64,000 nt of DNA. Origin: Mesaphorura yosii. Lineage: Eukaryota > Arthropoda > Collembola > Poduromorpha > Tullbergiidae. This document shows, in pieces, positions 11,714 to 27,254 of the stretch. The first letter of the stretch is position 1, and every line of letters begins with the position of its first letter. Both the position numbers and the translations under genes were made by a program. The notes beneath the pieces are model-generated. The model saw only the letters and a list, made by a program, of their open reading frames with translations, ran no database searches and was not told the origin of the DNA. The stretch covers positions 93,321 through 157,320 of the forward strand of contig WIXG01000182.1 of assembly GCA_009869945.1 (NCBI GenBank). Reading direction: 5' to 3'.

Positions 11714-14177
11714 ATGAGGACGGAAATTCTGCGCACTTACAGCTCAGCATCACTTTCTTCACTCGCCGATTCGGCCACCATCCAAAATGGAAGTACGAAC
11801 CCACTCAGTCCCGGTGCTGGCGGCGGCAAGGAGAATGGAGGGCTGTTGAGCGACAGCGCCGTGGGAGCGATTGCTAGTAAATTCTGCAGCGTAAAAACCG
11901 TAAGTTAAGTGACTTCACATCTCAAAAAATCTTCTTGAGGCTTCAAGGGAAATATAACTTCAGATCAGGAAACGGCTTCCCATTGTTGATTGGCTGCCTC
12001 AGTACGATGTGGAAACCCTGGTCGCCGACATAATCGCTGGTATCACGGTCGGGCTAACAATTCTGCCTCAGGGACTCGCCTATGCCACGGTCGCCGGCCT
12101 TCCACCTCAATACGGACTTTACTCGTCCCTGGTTGGGTTTTTCCTGTATATTTTAGTAGGCAGCACGGGTTTTGTGTCCATTGGACCGACTGCTATCATG
12201 TCCATCATCACATTCACCTACACGCACGGAAAACCACCTGAGTACTCTATCATCCTCTGCTTTTTGACGGGAGTTGTCACTTTCCTGATGGGACTATTTC
12301 ATCTGGGTAAACTGGCGAAACTTATTTCCTGTTAAATGACACTGAAGTAGCAAACTTTTCATGGTGTTCTCAGGCTTTATTGTGAATTTCATCTCGACAC
12401 CCGTCAACTCGGGCTTTACATCAGCCGCTGCCCTGACCATCTGCAGCACCCAAATTAAAGGTCTGCTTGGCTTAAAGTTTGCAGCCGAAGGGTTTCTACC
12501 GACAATTCGCGGGACAATTGAGCACATTTGGAACTACAGAACCGCAGATGTTGTTCTCAGTCTTGGATGCTGTTCGGCACTTATTATCATGATGAAGCTT
12601 CAGTTGATCTGTAAGTGTATCGTCCGGGGAAATAAAACGGTGGACAAGATCCTGTGGTTCATATCCACTTCTCGAAACGCGCTGGTGGTGATCGTCGCAA
12701 CGGCGCTGGCCACGTTTTGGAGAAATCAACCATTTTCAATCGTCGGCAAGATCAAGCCTGGACTTCCAACGCCTGGGCTGCCACCATTTGTAATTGTGGA
12801 CCCGTCGACGAATACGACGCACAGCTTTATGAATATTCTTCAGGAGGAAGGGTCAGCCATTATCGTGCTGCCATTGCTGGCGGTCATGGAGCACATCACC
12901 ATTGCGAAGGCGTTCATTGGAGAGAAGACGCTGGATCCGTCACAGGAAATGTTGTCGATTGGCTTGTGCAACATTGTCGGGAGCTTCTTCAGCTCGATGC
13001 CAATTACTGGTTCATTTTCACGTACAACTGTCAATGCAATGTCAGGTCAGTTGACGGAGTTCGGTTCATGCTAAGGTCCAGCAATTACACATTGAATCAA
13101 TCTCCTGTTTATGTGTTTAGGGGCCCGGACTCCTCTCGGTGGTTTCCTGACCGGGTCCATCGTCGTCGTCGCGCTCCTTTTCCTCACACCGTACTTCTAT
13201 TTCATTCCAAAAGCGAGTCTTGCCTCAGTCATTATTTGCGCCGTCATCTTCATGGTGGACTTGAGCGTGATCAAACCGATGTGGAAGTCTAAAAGTAGGA
13301 ACCAGCCAAAATCTATTAAAAGCATTATTGAATACATTCCTCACAATTTAAATGATTCTAGAATTGGAGTTCGTCCCGTGGGGCCTCACCTTCATCATCA
13401 GCCTCTTCGTCGGTCTAGAATTCGGCATGATGTCCGGTTTCATAATCAGCGTCGTCTATCTTCTTTACTACGCGGCCAGGCCAGGGATTAAAGTCAAACG
13501 GGGCTACGTAAGTCGCCAATTTGCACAATTTTGCTTACGTTTCATGCGTTAATGCGATTTTAATTGGTGTGGTATCAACTGGCACAGACTGCAAGATCCA
13601 ACGAATTCATTCTGGTCGAGCTGGACCGCAGTCTCACTTTCCCCAGCGTCGAGTACACGCGCCGCGTGATCAACAAGTCGTCAGCATCGTGGGCCGATAA
13701 TCAGCTCACGATGGTCATTGATTGCAATCACATTCAGTTCGGTACGCGTGTTCTCAAAAATTAATCACAGTATTTTTGTGAAATTACCTTGAGAGTTGAG
13801 GCGTTAATGGCCCTGCTTCTGTTTTGTCACAGCCGACTACACCGCCGCCACGGGTCTGTCGGAGCTTGTGAAGCTTTTCACAAAGCGCGACCAGCCAATC
13901 CTCTTTTGGCGCCTCAAACCGAGTTTAGTACGACTGCTCGAGGGCGTGGATGCCAAGTTTCATTTTGTTAACACCGAAGTGGAGCTGGAATCGATGATCG
14001 GTATGAGATACTTAAATAATCGAATTAATTTGGCCTTTACTATGCTTTGAGCGCTGAGTTCCAATGCATTCCTGCGATTCATGTATTTCAGACGCAAGAT
14101 TCGAGAAACAGAGCCAGCTGGACGTCCACACGCCGCGGCCGCAACATCGAGCCAAGTTCTCTATAAAACCGATGTAG
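11714..14177 (+). CDS. SLC26A11: SLC26A11-like sulfate/anion transporter
   Basis: Eight exons (11714-11899, 11964-12306, 12374-13045, 13121-13294, 13362-13507, 13588-13741, 13833-14000, 14092-14177) encode 642 aa. After a Ser- and Gly-rich cytosolic N-terminus the membrane domain begins with LPQGLAYATVAGLPPQYGLYSS and GPTAIMS, the SLC26/SulP signature. NSGFTSAAALTI, TSRNALVVI, PITGSFSRTAVNA-like and IPKASLASVII blocks follow. The C-terminal cytosolic STAS domain starts near FILVELDRSLTFPS and includes VIDCNHIQFADYTAATGL. Order and length fit SLC26A11, a sodium-independent sulfate or chloride transporter. AATAAA is at 14239. Confidence 0.93.
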
Positions 14178-14878
14178 GACACAACTCGCGATTCCTTGCC
14201 TGGGGTATTTATATAGACGAGTCGAGGCTATCAACTTAAATAAAATGAAGCAACCACATTTCTTGTAGAAAAATATATGAATGTATTCAATAAGTTGACG
14301 ATTAAAGATTATCTAATAGCAGTCGCACGCGTACTGCCCTCAACTCCAAGATCACAAACAACAATCAAGCGCAAAACCTACGGATTTAGTGTGGTCATTA
14401 CGTGAGTTTTCTGAGTGTTTGGATGGCGTTGAGCCCTTTGCGAAGGCTTGATTTAGTTTCAACAATAATAAATTATTGCTCCACCTTTTCTAGGAGCGAT
14501 GGTCGGTCATTTCTTTTCGACAGAAGGAGTACCCATTGAAAAAATACCTCTGCGAAAAATGGGACAAGACCATGAGGGGCGGCCGCGCCAAGGCACACAA
14601 GAAAGGCCACGTCATGGCGGCATTTGCCCTGTCGCAACTTCTTAAATGCTACTGCATAGTGAATTGTACTTACCGTTTATCCTTTTGTCCGTCGACTGAC
14701 GTAGCTTAATCACTTCTAACTCGGATATTATTAAGTGTGACAGGACTTTCAGCACACAGCAATTAGTGCTGCTTTACCCCAACTAAAGTAAGTTTCATTG
14801 AAGAAATCTGTGCGACAAGTGCAAGTAAATTATATAACTGCATTTGTCACAGGTCTGTTGAGAATTCAGTGACCCACC
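14178..14878. other. Intergenic gap with one unassigned open stretch
   Basis: After the SLC26A11 polyadenylation signal, a stretch at about 14493-14700 is open in two frames, one rich in Lys and Arg. It follows an acceptor-like TTTTCTAG near 14493, but no donor partner or family resemblance was found. It may be a remnant or a noncoding exon. Confidence 0.3.
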
Positions 14879-15304
14879 ATGCACTACGGTTGGAAAAGGA
14901 TGGAGCCTCCTGACTCCCGGCAGCGAGGGTTGACTCCACACGAGGAGAGCTACCAGATTGACGACGATCCGCTAAACCTCTTCCAGTACATTCGAACGGA
15001 AGCAACTACGATCAGAGCCCGCCTCACCGCAACTGCAATTAATTTTCCTAGGCGTCCCCCACCTGGGCAAATCTTTGCACATCACACCAGGCCGAAGGAG
15101 TCATCCACTTCAGCGACGACTGTGAATTCGAAATCGAGCATAACTCTGAGCACCACGGTCGTTGCTGACGTTGATCCGGACCATGATGACAGTATCATCG
15201 TCTGGCTCCTTATTCTGTTCATTGTGGCGAGCTACGCGTTTCAAATATGGCGTAGACAGAGCAGACGAGAAAGGGTCATCAGCCATCAAAATCACAATGT
15301 TTAA
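14879..15304 (+). CDS. Unrecognised single-pass membrane protein, 141 aa
   Basis: A single open exon starts at ATG 14879, directly after a short leader. The product has a charged, Pro- and Thr-rich N-terminal part (about 100 residues with a Ser/Thr stretch), one hydrophobic segment (about residues 103-120) and a basic Arg- and Gln-rich tail. There is no signal peptide, so it could be a type III or tail-region-anchored protein. No family was recognised. Coding is supported by length, start context and the single clean membrane segment only. Confidence 0.5.
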   Translation: MHYGWKRMEPPDSRQRGLTPHEESYQIDDDPLNLFQYIRTEATTIRARLTATAINFPRRPPPGQIFAHHTRPKESSTSATTVNSKSSITLSTTVVADVDPDHDDSIIVWLLILFIVASYAFQIWRRQSRRERVISHQNHNV

Positions 15305-15496
15305 GACTATATTGGCATGAAATTGAATAAATTCTTGATGATGATTTGATGTTATGACAGTTACGAAGTTAGTTAACTCGCATATTATGTGAGGCAATAA
15401 AGGTCAAATTAAGAGCTTCAGCGCTCATAGGAGTGGTAACTTCACTGGTTAGCATTATGCTCAGAAAATGCAAAGCAGTTTTCTACTCTCCCAATA

Positions 15497-16590
15497 ATGG
15501 CATGGTGTTTGATAAACTTGGGCGAAGGCAACAAGGCCAGTTTGGCGATCGCAATCTGCGTAATTTGCATTCTGCAAATATTCGTTGGTCTCACCATACT
15601 TGGACTCATCACCTACTTCCACGTGCACCTGCAATGGAAGGTGGGGCTGATCGAAGGCTACGACTCACAAAATCTTTACCTGACTGTCGTCAGCCTCGGA
15701 GTGATCATCGTCATCCTTCATTTCATTGGCAGTAAAATGTGCTACGACTGTGGCTTCGTCGAAACCAGGCCCCGATTTGAAGGCGTGCTTTTTGTATGGG
15801 TGACGTTCATTTTTCTGCTCTCCATCGTCCAGCTCGTGGTCAGCATCTCGTGTTTTGTACACACGCTGAAGGCCTACCTGGAATTTCAGGTGAGTTGACG
15901 AGAAGACTGCGACTGCCGGTCGCGTGTGGGCGTTAGCTGATTGGGCGATTTTCTGACTTGTCGCAGTCTGGGCTCTACAACACGATGCAATTATACGGGA
16001 ATGACTCGAACATCAAATACAAACTGGACAAACTCCAGCTGGAAAACGAGTGCTGTGGGGTGGAGGGATTCCACGACTGGATGCTCAGCGACTGGTCTCC
16101 GCCCGAGTTTAATCCGTACATTCTGCAGCCGTGGCTGCGAGCGCACGTTTACGACGACGATTTCTTCAAGGACGTTCCGCCTGAAACGCTGGACACCCTG
16201 GAGCCACACCATCTCCTCAATGTCCCGTTTTCCTGCTGCGACCGCAAACAAGACGGACCTTGCTATCACGACTACACCACACAGGTTTCTCTGGGCGTTC
16301 GAGTTGAGACGCCCGTTCAGGGCCCGATTCAGCGAGCCAGAAACAATTGGTGGACCACCAGTCACGGTCTTTTTGAGATTGGATGCGCTCAGATCATTCT
16401 GATCAGCTACAACAATTACTTGAACAGTATGGGTTTCGTCTTTTTGGCTGCATTCGGAGTTGAACTCGTCATCCTGGTGCTTGCCCGGTACTTGGAGACA
16501 TCGCTGTCCAACATGGACCTCCTTGGGGACCGGGAGACGGGAATCTCGCCAGGGTGGTTGTGTGAAGGATGTGGTAACTCAGTGGTTTAA
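15497..16590 (+). CDS. Peripherin/ROM1-like tetraspanin
   Basis: Two exons (15497-15889, 15967-16590) encode 338 aa with four membrane segments (about residues 17-40, 58-75, 95-122 and 290-312). The large extracellular loop begins after the third segment. It holds NECCGVEGFHDW, the tetraspanin CCG block in the form used by peripherin-2/RDS and ROM1, then VPFSCCDRKQDGPC and a GLFEIGC cysteine. The double-Cys spacing and the long second loop favour the peripherin branch over classical tetraspanins. Vertebrate relatives build photoreceptor disc rims; invertebrate members are broader in use, so the role here is open. Confidence 0.88.
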
Positions 16591-16865
16591 AGACAAGCTG
16601 ATTTATTTAAACCAATACAAAGCAATAATTACATAATTAACAGAAGTATTTTGATGTCTGTGATTGGAATGACCACAAGCGCGAAATAGTTAACATTCAA
16701 ACTGAACAACTTATCAACTTAATCAAAAATCTGTAAGCTAGTAGTAAGCACACTAAGAAAGTAAAATTTTTACTAAAAGCTTCACATTTATACCGAATTA
16801 GATACGGATTTTTGTATCAATTTGTCCATGCCGTATTTGCCGCCGTCGCGGAGTTAGCCCACCAT

Positions 16866-18817
16866 TTAGTCTCGTGGTGACAATGATCTTGAGCGGGAGC
16901 GACTCAGATCACTTCGTCGATTGCCCGGAGACTCAGACCGACGCGGTGAAGGCGAATCGGCTCCTCGACGAACTGGGCTCCTACTGCGGCTTCGGCTTGG
17001 ACTTGGAGAACCCCGCCGCTTGCGTCGAGAGCTTCTTGAACGACTGCGTGAACGACTCCGAGCGCGTCCAGGAGACTTGGTCGTGTCCTCCTCACGAACA
17101 CGAATAACCGACTTGTCACCCTGCAGAAAATGAACAAATTATTGCTTAGAACTTTAATCAATCTTGGGCTTGGGGTTTTTTAACTTTGAACTCACATACC
17201 CAAGGAACTTGGAAGTCGTCAAACTTCTTAATTGCGTACTTCATGTCATCCAGCCGATGGAACTGCACGATGGCTGTGCCAGTTCCTCTCTTGATGTCTG
17301 TGTAGCCAACTTCTCCAGCTTCACGCATAAGGTCTTTCAAGTCCTGCCAGCTTGTTGAAGTTGGAAGTCCTGCACGTGGAAATAATTCACAATAAGTTCC
17401 TGTTTCGGTTCCTTGGAAACGTTCCATTCCGATGATCATTGCAAATCTGAACAATGCCAATGCCAACCATGGATAATTTTATGACTCCACTTCCATGTCC
17501 ACGAAATGAAGTGAATTTCTCCATTGTATGACATGAAATTAAGCAACAACGTGTGATCCGTTGCTTTAAAATTGAAAAACGTTAACCACAAAACATCGAC
17601 GTTAAAATCAAACTTCCAACCAAACCTAAAACATAATTATTTAATCATTAAAGTTAATGTTTCAGTAATGTTTAAAAGAAGGGATAGACTGGAGAACGAA
17701 GCAAAGCTTTTGAAAAACAAACTACTCATTTCGGAAAGAGGTAGCATAGAAAATTTACTATTCATTGCCAATTGTGACCATCGTCAGACCACTGCTCAAC
17801 CATGATGAATGCCAATTTGCCACTAAGCCAAGACATGACCAAACCAGCCTCCTGGACATTTTGTGAGTGATGGTCTGCTTCCATCAAGCCACAGCCATGA
17901 CTAATTCATGAAATGTCCACTTAATTTTGTCAATACAGTCAGTTCAAATCTCAACCATGACCACTCAGTCCATGAAACAATACGCTTGAGACCAATGTCG
18001 AACCAAACCAAAGTTTCAAACATTCTTTTCCTAATTCCATTAAGTTTGCGAATAAGAAAACAAAATAACTTCAACATTCGGAATCAGAACCATTATGGAA
18101 ATGGAGGGCGTATTATAGTGGGAGTGGAAAAGCAGCGAAGAAAATACTTGCATTCTTTAATGATTACGGTAAACTTTTCCACGCCCATCCAACTCAGCAT
18201 GTCTGAAATAAATGATGTTGAAGGTGGAAATTACGTACCAGTTATCCGAATATGATAGCCAACATTAAATTTTGGTTTAGGCGATCCTTCGTCGTCGTCA
18301 TAGCGGCCACGGTAGCTTCCATGCGACCTGTCATCATAGCTTCGTCCATATCCACGACCCCCATAACCCCTTCGACTGGATCCATACCCTCCACGATCCC
18401 TTTCCCGGTCTTGGTAGCTCCTTCCTAAAGTCGCAAAATGTAAGAGCGTGATTGACCTCTTGTTCCTCAAACAGTAATTGCTATTTTCCCAACTACCTCT
18501 TGGTTGCTCCACGATCAACGGATAGCCATCCAAGTCATAATTGTTGCGTTTGCGAACTGCGTCGCGAGCATCTCTAAAAGGCAAGGTAGATATTTAAAAA
18601 GTTTTCCGAAGTTAAGCCTGCACCATGCAGTCATTTGCCATATAAAATACCTTGGATCGTCGTAGTCAATGAAGGCAAACGGAACGGAGTACTTTGTCTT
18701 CAAATCAATGTAGACAATCTTCCCAAAAGAATCAAATAAATCTTGCAAATCGCGGACTCGTATATCCTTCGGTAAATTCCCAACGTAAATTCGACACTCA
18801 TTAGGGTTACGTGACAT
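16866..18817 (-). CDS. SRSF1: SR splicing factor SRSF1 (SF2/ASF) homologue
   Basis: Five exons (18817-18651, 18573-18497, 18424-18239, 17369-17200, 17120-16866) give 284 aa in phase. RRM1 (about residues 8-80) has RIYVGNLPKDI and PFAFIDYDD. A Gly-, Arg- and Tyr-rich linker follows. RRM2 is the pseudo-RRM of SRSF1 with its hallmark SWQDLKDLMREAGEV. The last exon encodes an RS domain with repeated RSRSRS runs ending SLSPRD. SRSF1 binds pre-mRNA and guides splice-site choice; its RS domain is phosphorylated by SRPK kinases, one of which lies at 24.3-27.1 kb. The third intron is long (869 nt) for this window and could hold regulatory or poison-exon sequence. A 77-aa plus-strand frame over the last exon is a shadow of the RS codons. 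Confidence 0.94.
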
Positions 18818-20073
18818 GTTTCTTGATTGATGCACCTTACTATTAAGACAAAGCAGTTAAATTGAGTCGATATACTGGCCTTCTCTCTTTGATACCTTAC
18901 CTTTTCTTCCACCGAATTTCACCTTCACACCAATGTAGTGTCAAAGTACTCGATTGAACAATTTCAGCGTGAAATTAGTTCGGTTAACTTCAATTTTATA
19001 ATATGCAAATTGCAACGATCAACGATAAATATAAAATTTCCTTCTTCAAACGAAACACGCAGTTCTGGACGTGTGCCGTGCGACTGGAACGTGAAACTCG
19101 CTCACTCTGTTAAGAAGGAGTGAAAGTCCCATGACGTTCGTGCCAACAGGAATTTAAATTTGGTTAACACTAGGATCACAGAATTTATCTCTGACTCCTC
19201 GCTCAAAACCTTCAGATTAGGTTAATTGTACCAGGCAAGCGATAGCTTGAATTAATCAGTGACATCTACTGCATGAACGGTGGGCCTCGCCGTTGTTTGA
19301 CTACCAATTTGTAGTAAATTACCGGTAACCTTCAACTGCTAATGACTACAAATTGGAAGTTAGTCAAACAACGCCGAGGCCCACCGTTCATGCAGTAGAT
19401 TTCACTGATTAATTCAAGCTATCGCTTGCCTGGTACAATTAACCCAATCTGAAGGTTTTGAGCGAGAAGACAGACATAACGTCGATTGTGTGATGCGAGT
19501 TACATGTCAAATAAATCTCGTTGCTTTGCCGTTGTGTTGATGGCAAGCATTATGACTTGCATCTCGCCTCATACTTAAATGCAACTAACTACTTACACGG
19601 TGCCAAGGTCAAATCAAGTATAGTAATTAAAATTTTAACACAACCCTTAAAGGAAAAAAAATAACTCAAATGGCACATCGTGGCATCTGCCTTTGTCTTC
19701 ACTCTCAAATTCAAACTGCTGGACTGGATGCGCTAACAATGACCATTGAACGTCAGTATTGGCAACATTTATAAATGAGGCTTCCGGTTATAATCCTGGG
19801 ATTACTGCCATCGAAAGAGTTTATTATAACGAACCAGTCATTGGTCATTGGCCTTGACATACATTGCATTCATTCGTGGTACAATCATTTTGGATATCGT
19901 AATGAACAGCATTTGTCACATGAAACTAACACTCTTCACCCAAAACTCATGCTACTAATTAAGTCAGGCATTCCCAAACATTGATTCATGCGATGAACTC
20001 GCTCTTAAAACTTTCGGCAAATTGCTACTAAAAGAATGTAAGCATTCATGTCCGATCCAAGTTCTTGCCTGCA
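18818..20073. other. Intergenic gap with large hairpin repeat
   Basis: This gap holds the SRSF1 promoter and 5' UTR and the inverted repeat listed separately. No further gene was found; a plus-strand frame at 19775-19984 has no coding support. Confidence 0.5.
19198..19466. repeat. Near-perfect foldback (inverted repeat), MITE-like
   Basis: A left arm (19198-19315) and right arm (19345-19466) are reverse complements over about 118-122 nt with only about three mismatches and one small indel, around a loop of about 29 nt. The match weakens outside the arms. Such a structure is typical of a nonautonomous foldback transposon, or could give a long hairpin RNA. It has no coding frame. A target-site duplication was not evident by eye. 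Confidence 0.85.
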
Positions 20074-20500
20074 ATGAAGAGATCAGTGAAGTTTGTGTGG
20101 GCTTTGCTTTTAATTTCGACGCTTTGGAGTTCGACATCAGCCTCCGCGGCTGCCACCAAGTAAGCATATAATTTACGCAAATTTTTCACCTCAACTAAGT
20201 CAACCAGCAGCTGGCTATCACAGGTCAGTCGCCCTACCAAGCAGCAGCGTGCCCTGCTACGGAACCGTCTCAGTGCGAACGGGAAAGTTGCTGGGAATCC
20301 GAACCCGCGCCAGTCTCGCAGCCCCAGTCGTGGGTGGCTTAGAAAACGGAGAGATTATCATCATCCAAAGCAGGACAACTGGGACGGCAATAAATGATAA
20401 CGAGATTTGGTACTTTATCGGAATTGGGTACGTGCCTGGCGAGTTCATCGTTCTACGGACGCCTGGTTATCCATTTTGGTGTCTTAATTACAAGTGGTAG
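20074..20500 (+). CDS. Small secreted SH3-like domain protein
   Basis: Two exons (20074-20159, 20224-20500) encode 120 aa. Residues 1-26 form a signal peptide ending in an Ala- and Ser-rich site. The mature part has the spacing of a bacterial-type SH3 (SH3_3/SH3b) fold: GKLLGIRTRASLAAPVVGGL, ENGEIIII, then a WYFIGIGYVPGEFIVL strand pair. Two cysteines, one at each end, could pair. SH3b domains usually bind peptides or wall polymers; the role here is unknown. The frame is supported by the phase match at the intron (AA|G) and by the signal peptide. Confidence 0.72.
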
Positions 20501-21745
20501 TGGCAACCGCAAATGGACAAAATGATGTTGACGCACAGACTTCTTAAGTGACGACTAAATTAATAAAGTCGAGCGATCGTGACAAATCTCCTCCTCAGCG
20601 TCGGAATCCGTGTTCCCAGTTTCATATTTCACGTCGTATTCTATGTCGTCTTCCACACTTCACAAATTCGTTGCATGGCATAATGCATAAATTACACGGT
20701 GGAAATGTAGATCAGGGTCCCATCATCGTTAACCTATTATATTTAACTACGTAGTGCTAGCATTCTCTTGCCATTCCATGAATATGCAAACTTGTTCGCT
20801 GTTCACTGCTCCCAGCCACCTGCGAGGTTTCTGATTTTTAAGCTGCATTGTGTCTGCGTCTATGTTTACGTTTACCCTTGGATTTTAATTCACACTCGCA
20901 CCCTCCACATTCTACAGTCGCCGCACCGTCCCATAAATGTACGCGTTATGTAATCCCAAATAACAAATTACGTTACGTTCGTATATTTTGGAATCTTTTA
21001 ATAAATGCAAATGCAAAATAGCGAAAACCCACTGCTGCGCTGGTCCGGATATGATGCAACAGTCTGACTTAAGTACAAAGAGTACGAAGTTAGCAATAAA
21101 TTTTGGGAATTCCGATGCACATACAAAGTACGAAATTGAGACGGGCATACTTCACGATCACATTTGATACGTGAGTCCCTGTAAGTTTTAACAGCTGCAC
21201 GCACGCACGAGACTGATTTGCCTCGAAGCTTATTGTTGTCCATCTTCCACTCTCATCAAACAATGAGGGTCTGACTTGGTGTAGCGGTAATAAATTACAC
21301 GTTTCGAAGTGCCAGTACCAGCAGCGCAATTCCAATGCGTGAAATAATATTACGCAAGTTATCTTATCCCGTTAGGCAATTTGGCCAGAGAAGTCTTCTT
21401 CACCACGCAATATGTGAAACTGTAGTGTAATCGTTTCGCTTGGCTCAAATTCAAGTGATTGAATGATTGAAAACTCATTTATGAGTTGTGATTGTGTAAT
21501 CACGTAATCAGTCGTCAGTTAGAGTTCGTCGGCCAGTTCCGTCGCTGCTTTGTTTGGGCCCCGACGCAAGTAAAAACCTCAACCGGTTGTGGAAGTTGTG
21601 GTTAAGCACGTTTCTTGTGAATTCGCAATGAATCAGACGTAAATAGCGACAGAGTTGGAGAGGACAATGAAGCTTGAGCGCTGAGTCACTTTGCAGTGCA
21701 TATTTTAATCAAGTTCGTTCCAGAATTTAATGGTAGTGCTCCACA
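20501..21745. other. Intergenic gap of 1.25 kb before bestrophin
   Basis: Several short frames on both strands lack starts, splice partners or family resemblance. The last 250 bases probably form the bestrophin 5' UTR. No repeat or RNA gene was recognised. Confidence 0.5.
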
Positions 21746-23694
21746 ATGACAGTAACCTACACGGCAAAGGTTGCGAGCTGCAGGAACTTTGGCTGCTTCC
21801 TCAAACTGCTGCTTCGATGGCGGGGCAGCATTTACAAACTCGTGTGGCCCGATCTCTTCATCTTCCTCGCCTTCTACTTCACGCTCAGCGCACTGTACCG
21901 CTTCTTCATGACCCCAGACCAGCAGGTTTGGTTCGAGAAAGTGGCAATCTACTGCGAGAAGTACGGGACACTCATTCCTGTCTCTTTTGTGCTCGGATTC
22001 TACGTGAGCATTGTGATTGGACGGTGGTGGGGTCAGTATATCAACATTCCGTGGATTGACACGCTCGCAATTTGGGTAAATTCCAACATTCGCGGCGATG
22101 GTGACAAAGAGCGGCTACTGCGACGGACGATCATGCGCTACGCGTGTCTGACGCTGACGCAGTGCTTCGCACTCATCAGTCCACGGGTCAAGAAACGATT
22201 CCCGACGATGGACCACCTCATCGAATGCGGTCTGCTGAACGAGCATGAGAAGGAGATCATAGAGAGTATTCGGCTTGCTGTGCCAAAGTACCCCACGCAT
22301 TGGATCCCGCTCGTTTGGGCAGCGTCAATCGTCACTCGCGCCCGGCAAGAGGACAAGATCCGAAATGATTCCGTGGTCAAATCCATCATTGACGAAATCA
22401 ACAAGATTAAAGACCAGTGTCAGCTGCTCGTGAGCTACGACTGGATTTCTGTTCCGCTGGTGTACACTCAGGTCGTGACGCTAGCAGTGTACACGTACTT
22501 CTTCAGTTGCATCATGGGCAGGCAGTGGCTGCAACATCAGGCGAATGAGGGCAGTGGAAATACCACGAGTTCAAGCAGAAGCACGTCCGGCCGATACGGA
22601 GTTGATGAACTCGACTTGATCCTTCCAGTATTCACAATTCTGCAGTTCTTCTTTTACATGGGCTGGCTCAAAGTGGCCGAGTCTCTTCTCAATCCGTTTG
22701 GTGATGATGATGATGACTTCGAACTGAATTGGATCGTGGATCGGAATCTACAGGTTTGTCGACATAGGCATATGACAGCCTGCAGGTGGTTTTTACTGAA
22801 GGTATATTATGTTTTCCACAGGTGGCGTATCTCATTGTCGACGAAATGCACCAAGAATACCCGGAACTCCTCAAGGACCAGTACTGGGACGAAATCGTTC
22901 CACAGGAACTTCCTCACACGCTCGCGTCAGAGCAGTACAAGGACGAACCGCCACAGTCCTCGACAGCGAACGTGGTTGTTAGCAAATCAGAAGCGGAGTT
23001 AATTGCACCTCCGTCGCTCCGCTCCATTGACCACGCACTTTTCGTGGAAGAAACGAGACACAACGACTCTAGCGACGGCATCGGAAATCCGCCCAGCACA
23101 CCCGGATTCAAGCGGTCCACGGCATCGATACGTTCCAGGCGGGAGAGATACATGCGCGAGAGATCGTTGTCGAACCAGAGCCAGGTCACACTCAGCGGAA
23201 GCGTCAGTGGCAAACTGAACAGGATAGGGTCCGTGTTTAAGCGTATGATTTCACGGGAGAGCGCTCGCCGACCGAGTGGGGCAGATCTGGGAGCCAGCAG
23301 GCTGAATGTGGCAGGAGATGACGTGATTGAGGAGGTTGACGAGAGCACACTCACGGTCGTGTCGGCCGGCGGCAGAGATCACCCGAAACCACCGACAGTT
23401 CAGGAAATATTTGGAACTAAAGACCAAGGAAAAAGCGCAGATACACCACCGGCTGGTGCTGTGTCTAGAAAGGACTCGTCATCCGCTGCAGTCAGCGCCC
23501 CAGTTCCGATTCCAATGACGACGATAACAAGAAAATCTCCCCCACTTCTTAAATCGCCGACGGGTTTTGAAATTATGGACGACCCAGCACAAGTGGTGAA
23601 TCCGGCGTTTCCGATCTTGCGGATAGATTCAGATGAATCAGAGCATTTACTAAAGCCGGATGATAAGAAGAAGGACGAGTCCAGTACCAAATGA
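21746..23694 (+). CDS. Bestrophin, calcium-activated chloride channel
   Basis: Two exons (21746-22753, 22822-23694) encode 626 aa. The first exon holds nearly the whole bestrophin domain: MTVTYTAKVA, WRGSIYKLVW, the YVSIVIGRWWGQY pore region, RYACLTLTQCF and LNPFGDDDDDFELNWIVDRNLQ, the acidic calcium clasp. Bestrophins form pentameric chloride or bicarbonate channels opened by calcium. The second exon adds a long, Ser- and Pro-rich cytosolic tail, as usual in the family. A GQY-type pore and an intact calcium clasp suggest a working channel. The tail contains several RxxS sites that might be phosphorylated. Confidence 0.95.
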
Positions 23695-24340
23695 CATCAT
23701 TCTTAACCATTGTTAGCGCGATACGCGGCGCACTGTGCTTTCATTGTTCACAAGATTAATACAGTATTATCTTTGCATTAGTCATTTACAGCATGAATAT
23801 CTAATGGTCTTAATAAACTGCTTGTACGTACCTACGATTTCTTTAGCATCGGTCCATACGAATCGTGGTAATTGTACTAGCTCAAGCTACAGCTGTTGGG
23901 AATTGTGCTCTATCTTGAAATGGTTGTTGCTATGTTCTTAAATCGTGAAAATCCCAACTGGCGTATAGCAAGCAAGGCAAGTAAAGAAGTAAACCAAATG
24001 CAGTTGAGTTGAGCGAGCAACTTGGCTTGAACACCACCACCAACAAGAACAATCGTCCAATCGTATCGCAATTCCTGATCATTTTAAATTCTGACTAAAT
24101 TAGTCAATCCACTGTCCTGTCAAGAGACAGACAGACTCAATACGACGCGACTCGACGGCTTTTTAATTTCTAATTTCATAATTGTCCTGTTCTTGAGACT
24201 TTTTTGTGTTATAAGTGCAATTCACCGCTCATTTGACCGCAATACGCAACGCACCAACTGACTGCTGACGACTTGACTAATCACATTTGAGTTGACTTCC
24301 CGGAAGAACTTACCTGAAACCGACATTTAACATACTGGAG
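23695..24340. other. Intergenic gap before SRPK
   Basis: No gene recognised. It presumably holds the bestrophin 3' UTR and the SRPK promoter. Confidence 0.5.
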
Positions 24341-27063
<2,723 letters not shown>

Positions 27064-27254
27064 CACTCAATTTCTATGTCTCACGTGTATACAACAAAAT
27101 TTTAGTTCAAGGCTGACCGTGCCATAAACTCGCAGTTTTAGTCTCTCACCTTGTGAACAAGAAACCACGAAAGCAGTCATGACTCTTAATTTATTGTAAG
27201 TCGTAAATCTTAACGTTATAAAATAAAGTATCATAATCGTGCATTCCAAAATCT

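Noticed and set aside
16874-17107. A 77-codon plus-strand frame with a clean start
   Set aside because: It lies over the minus-strand exon encoding the SRSF1 RS domain; the RS repeats on the other strand explain its openness.
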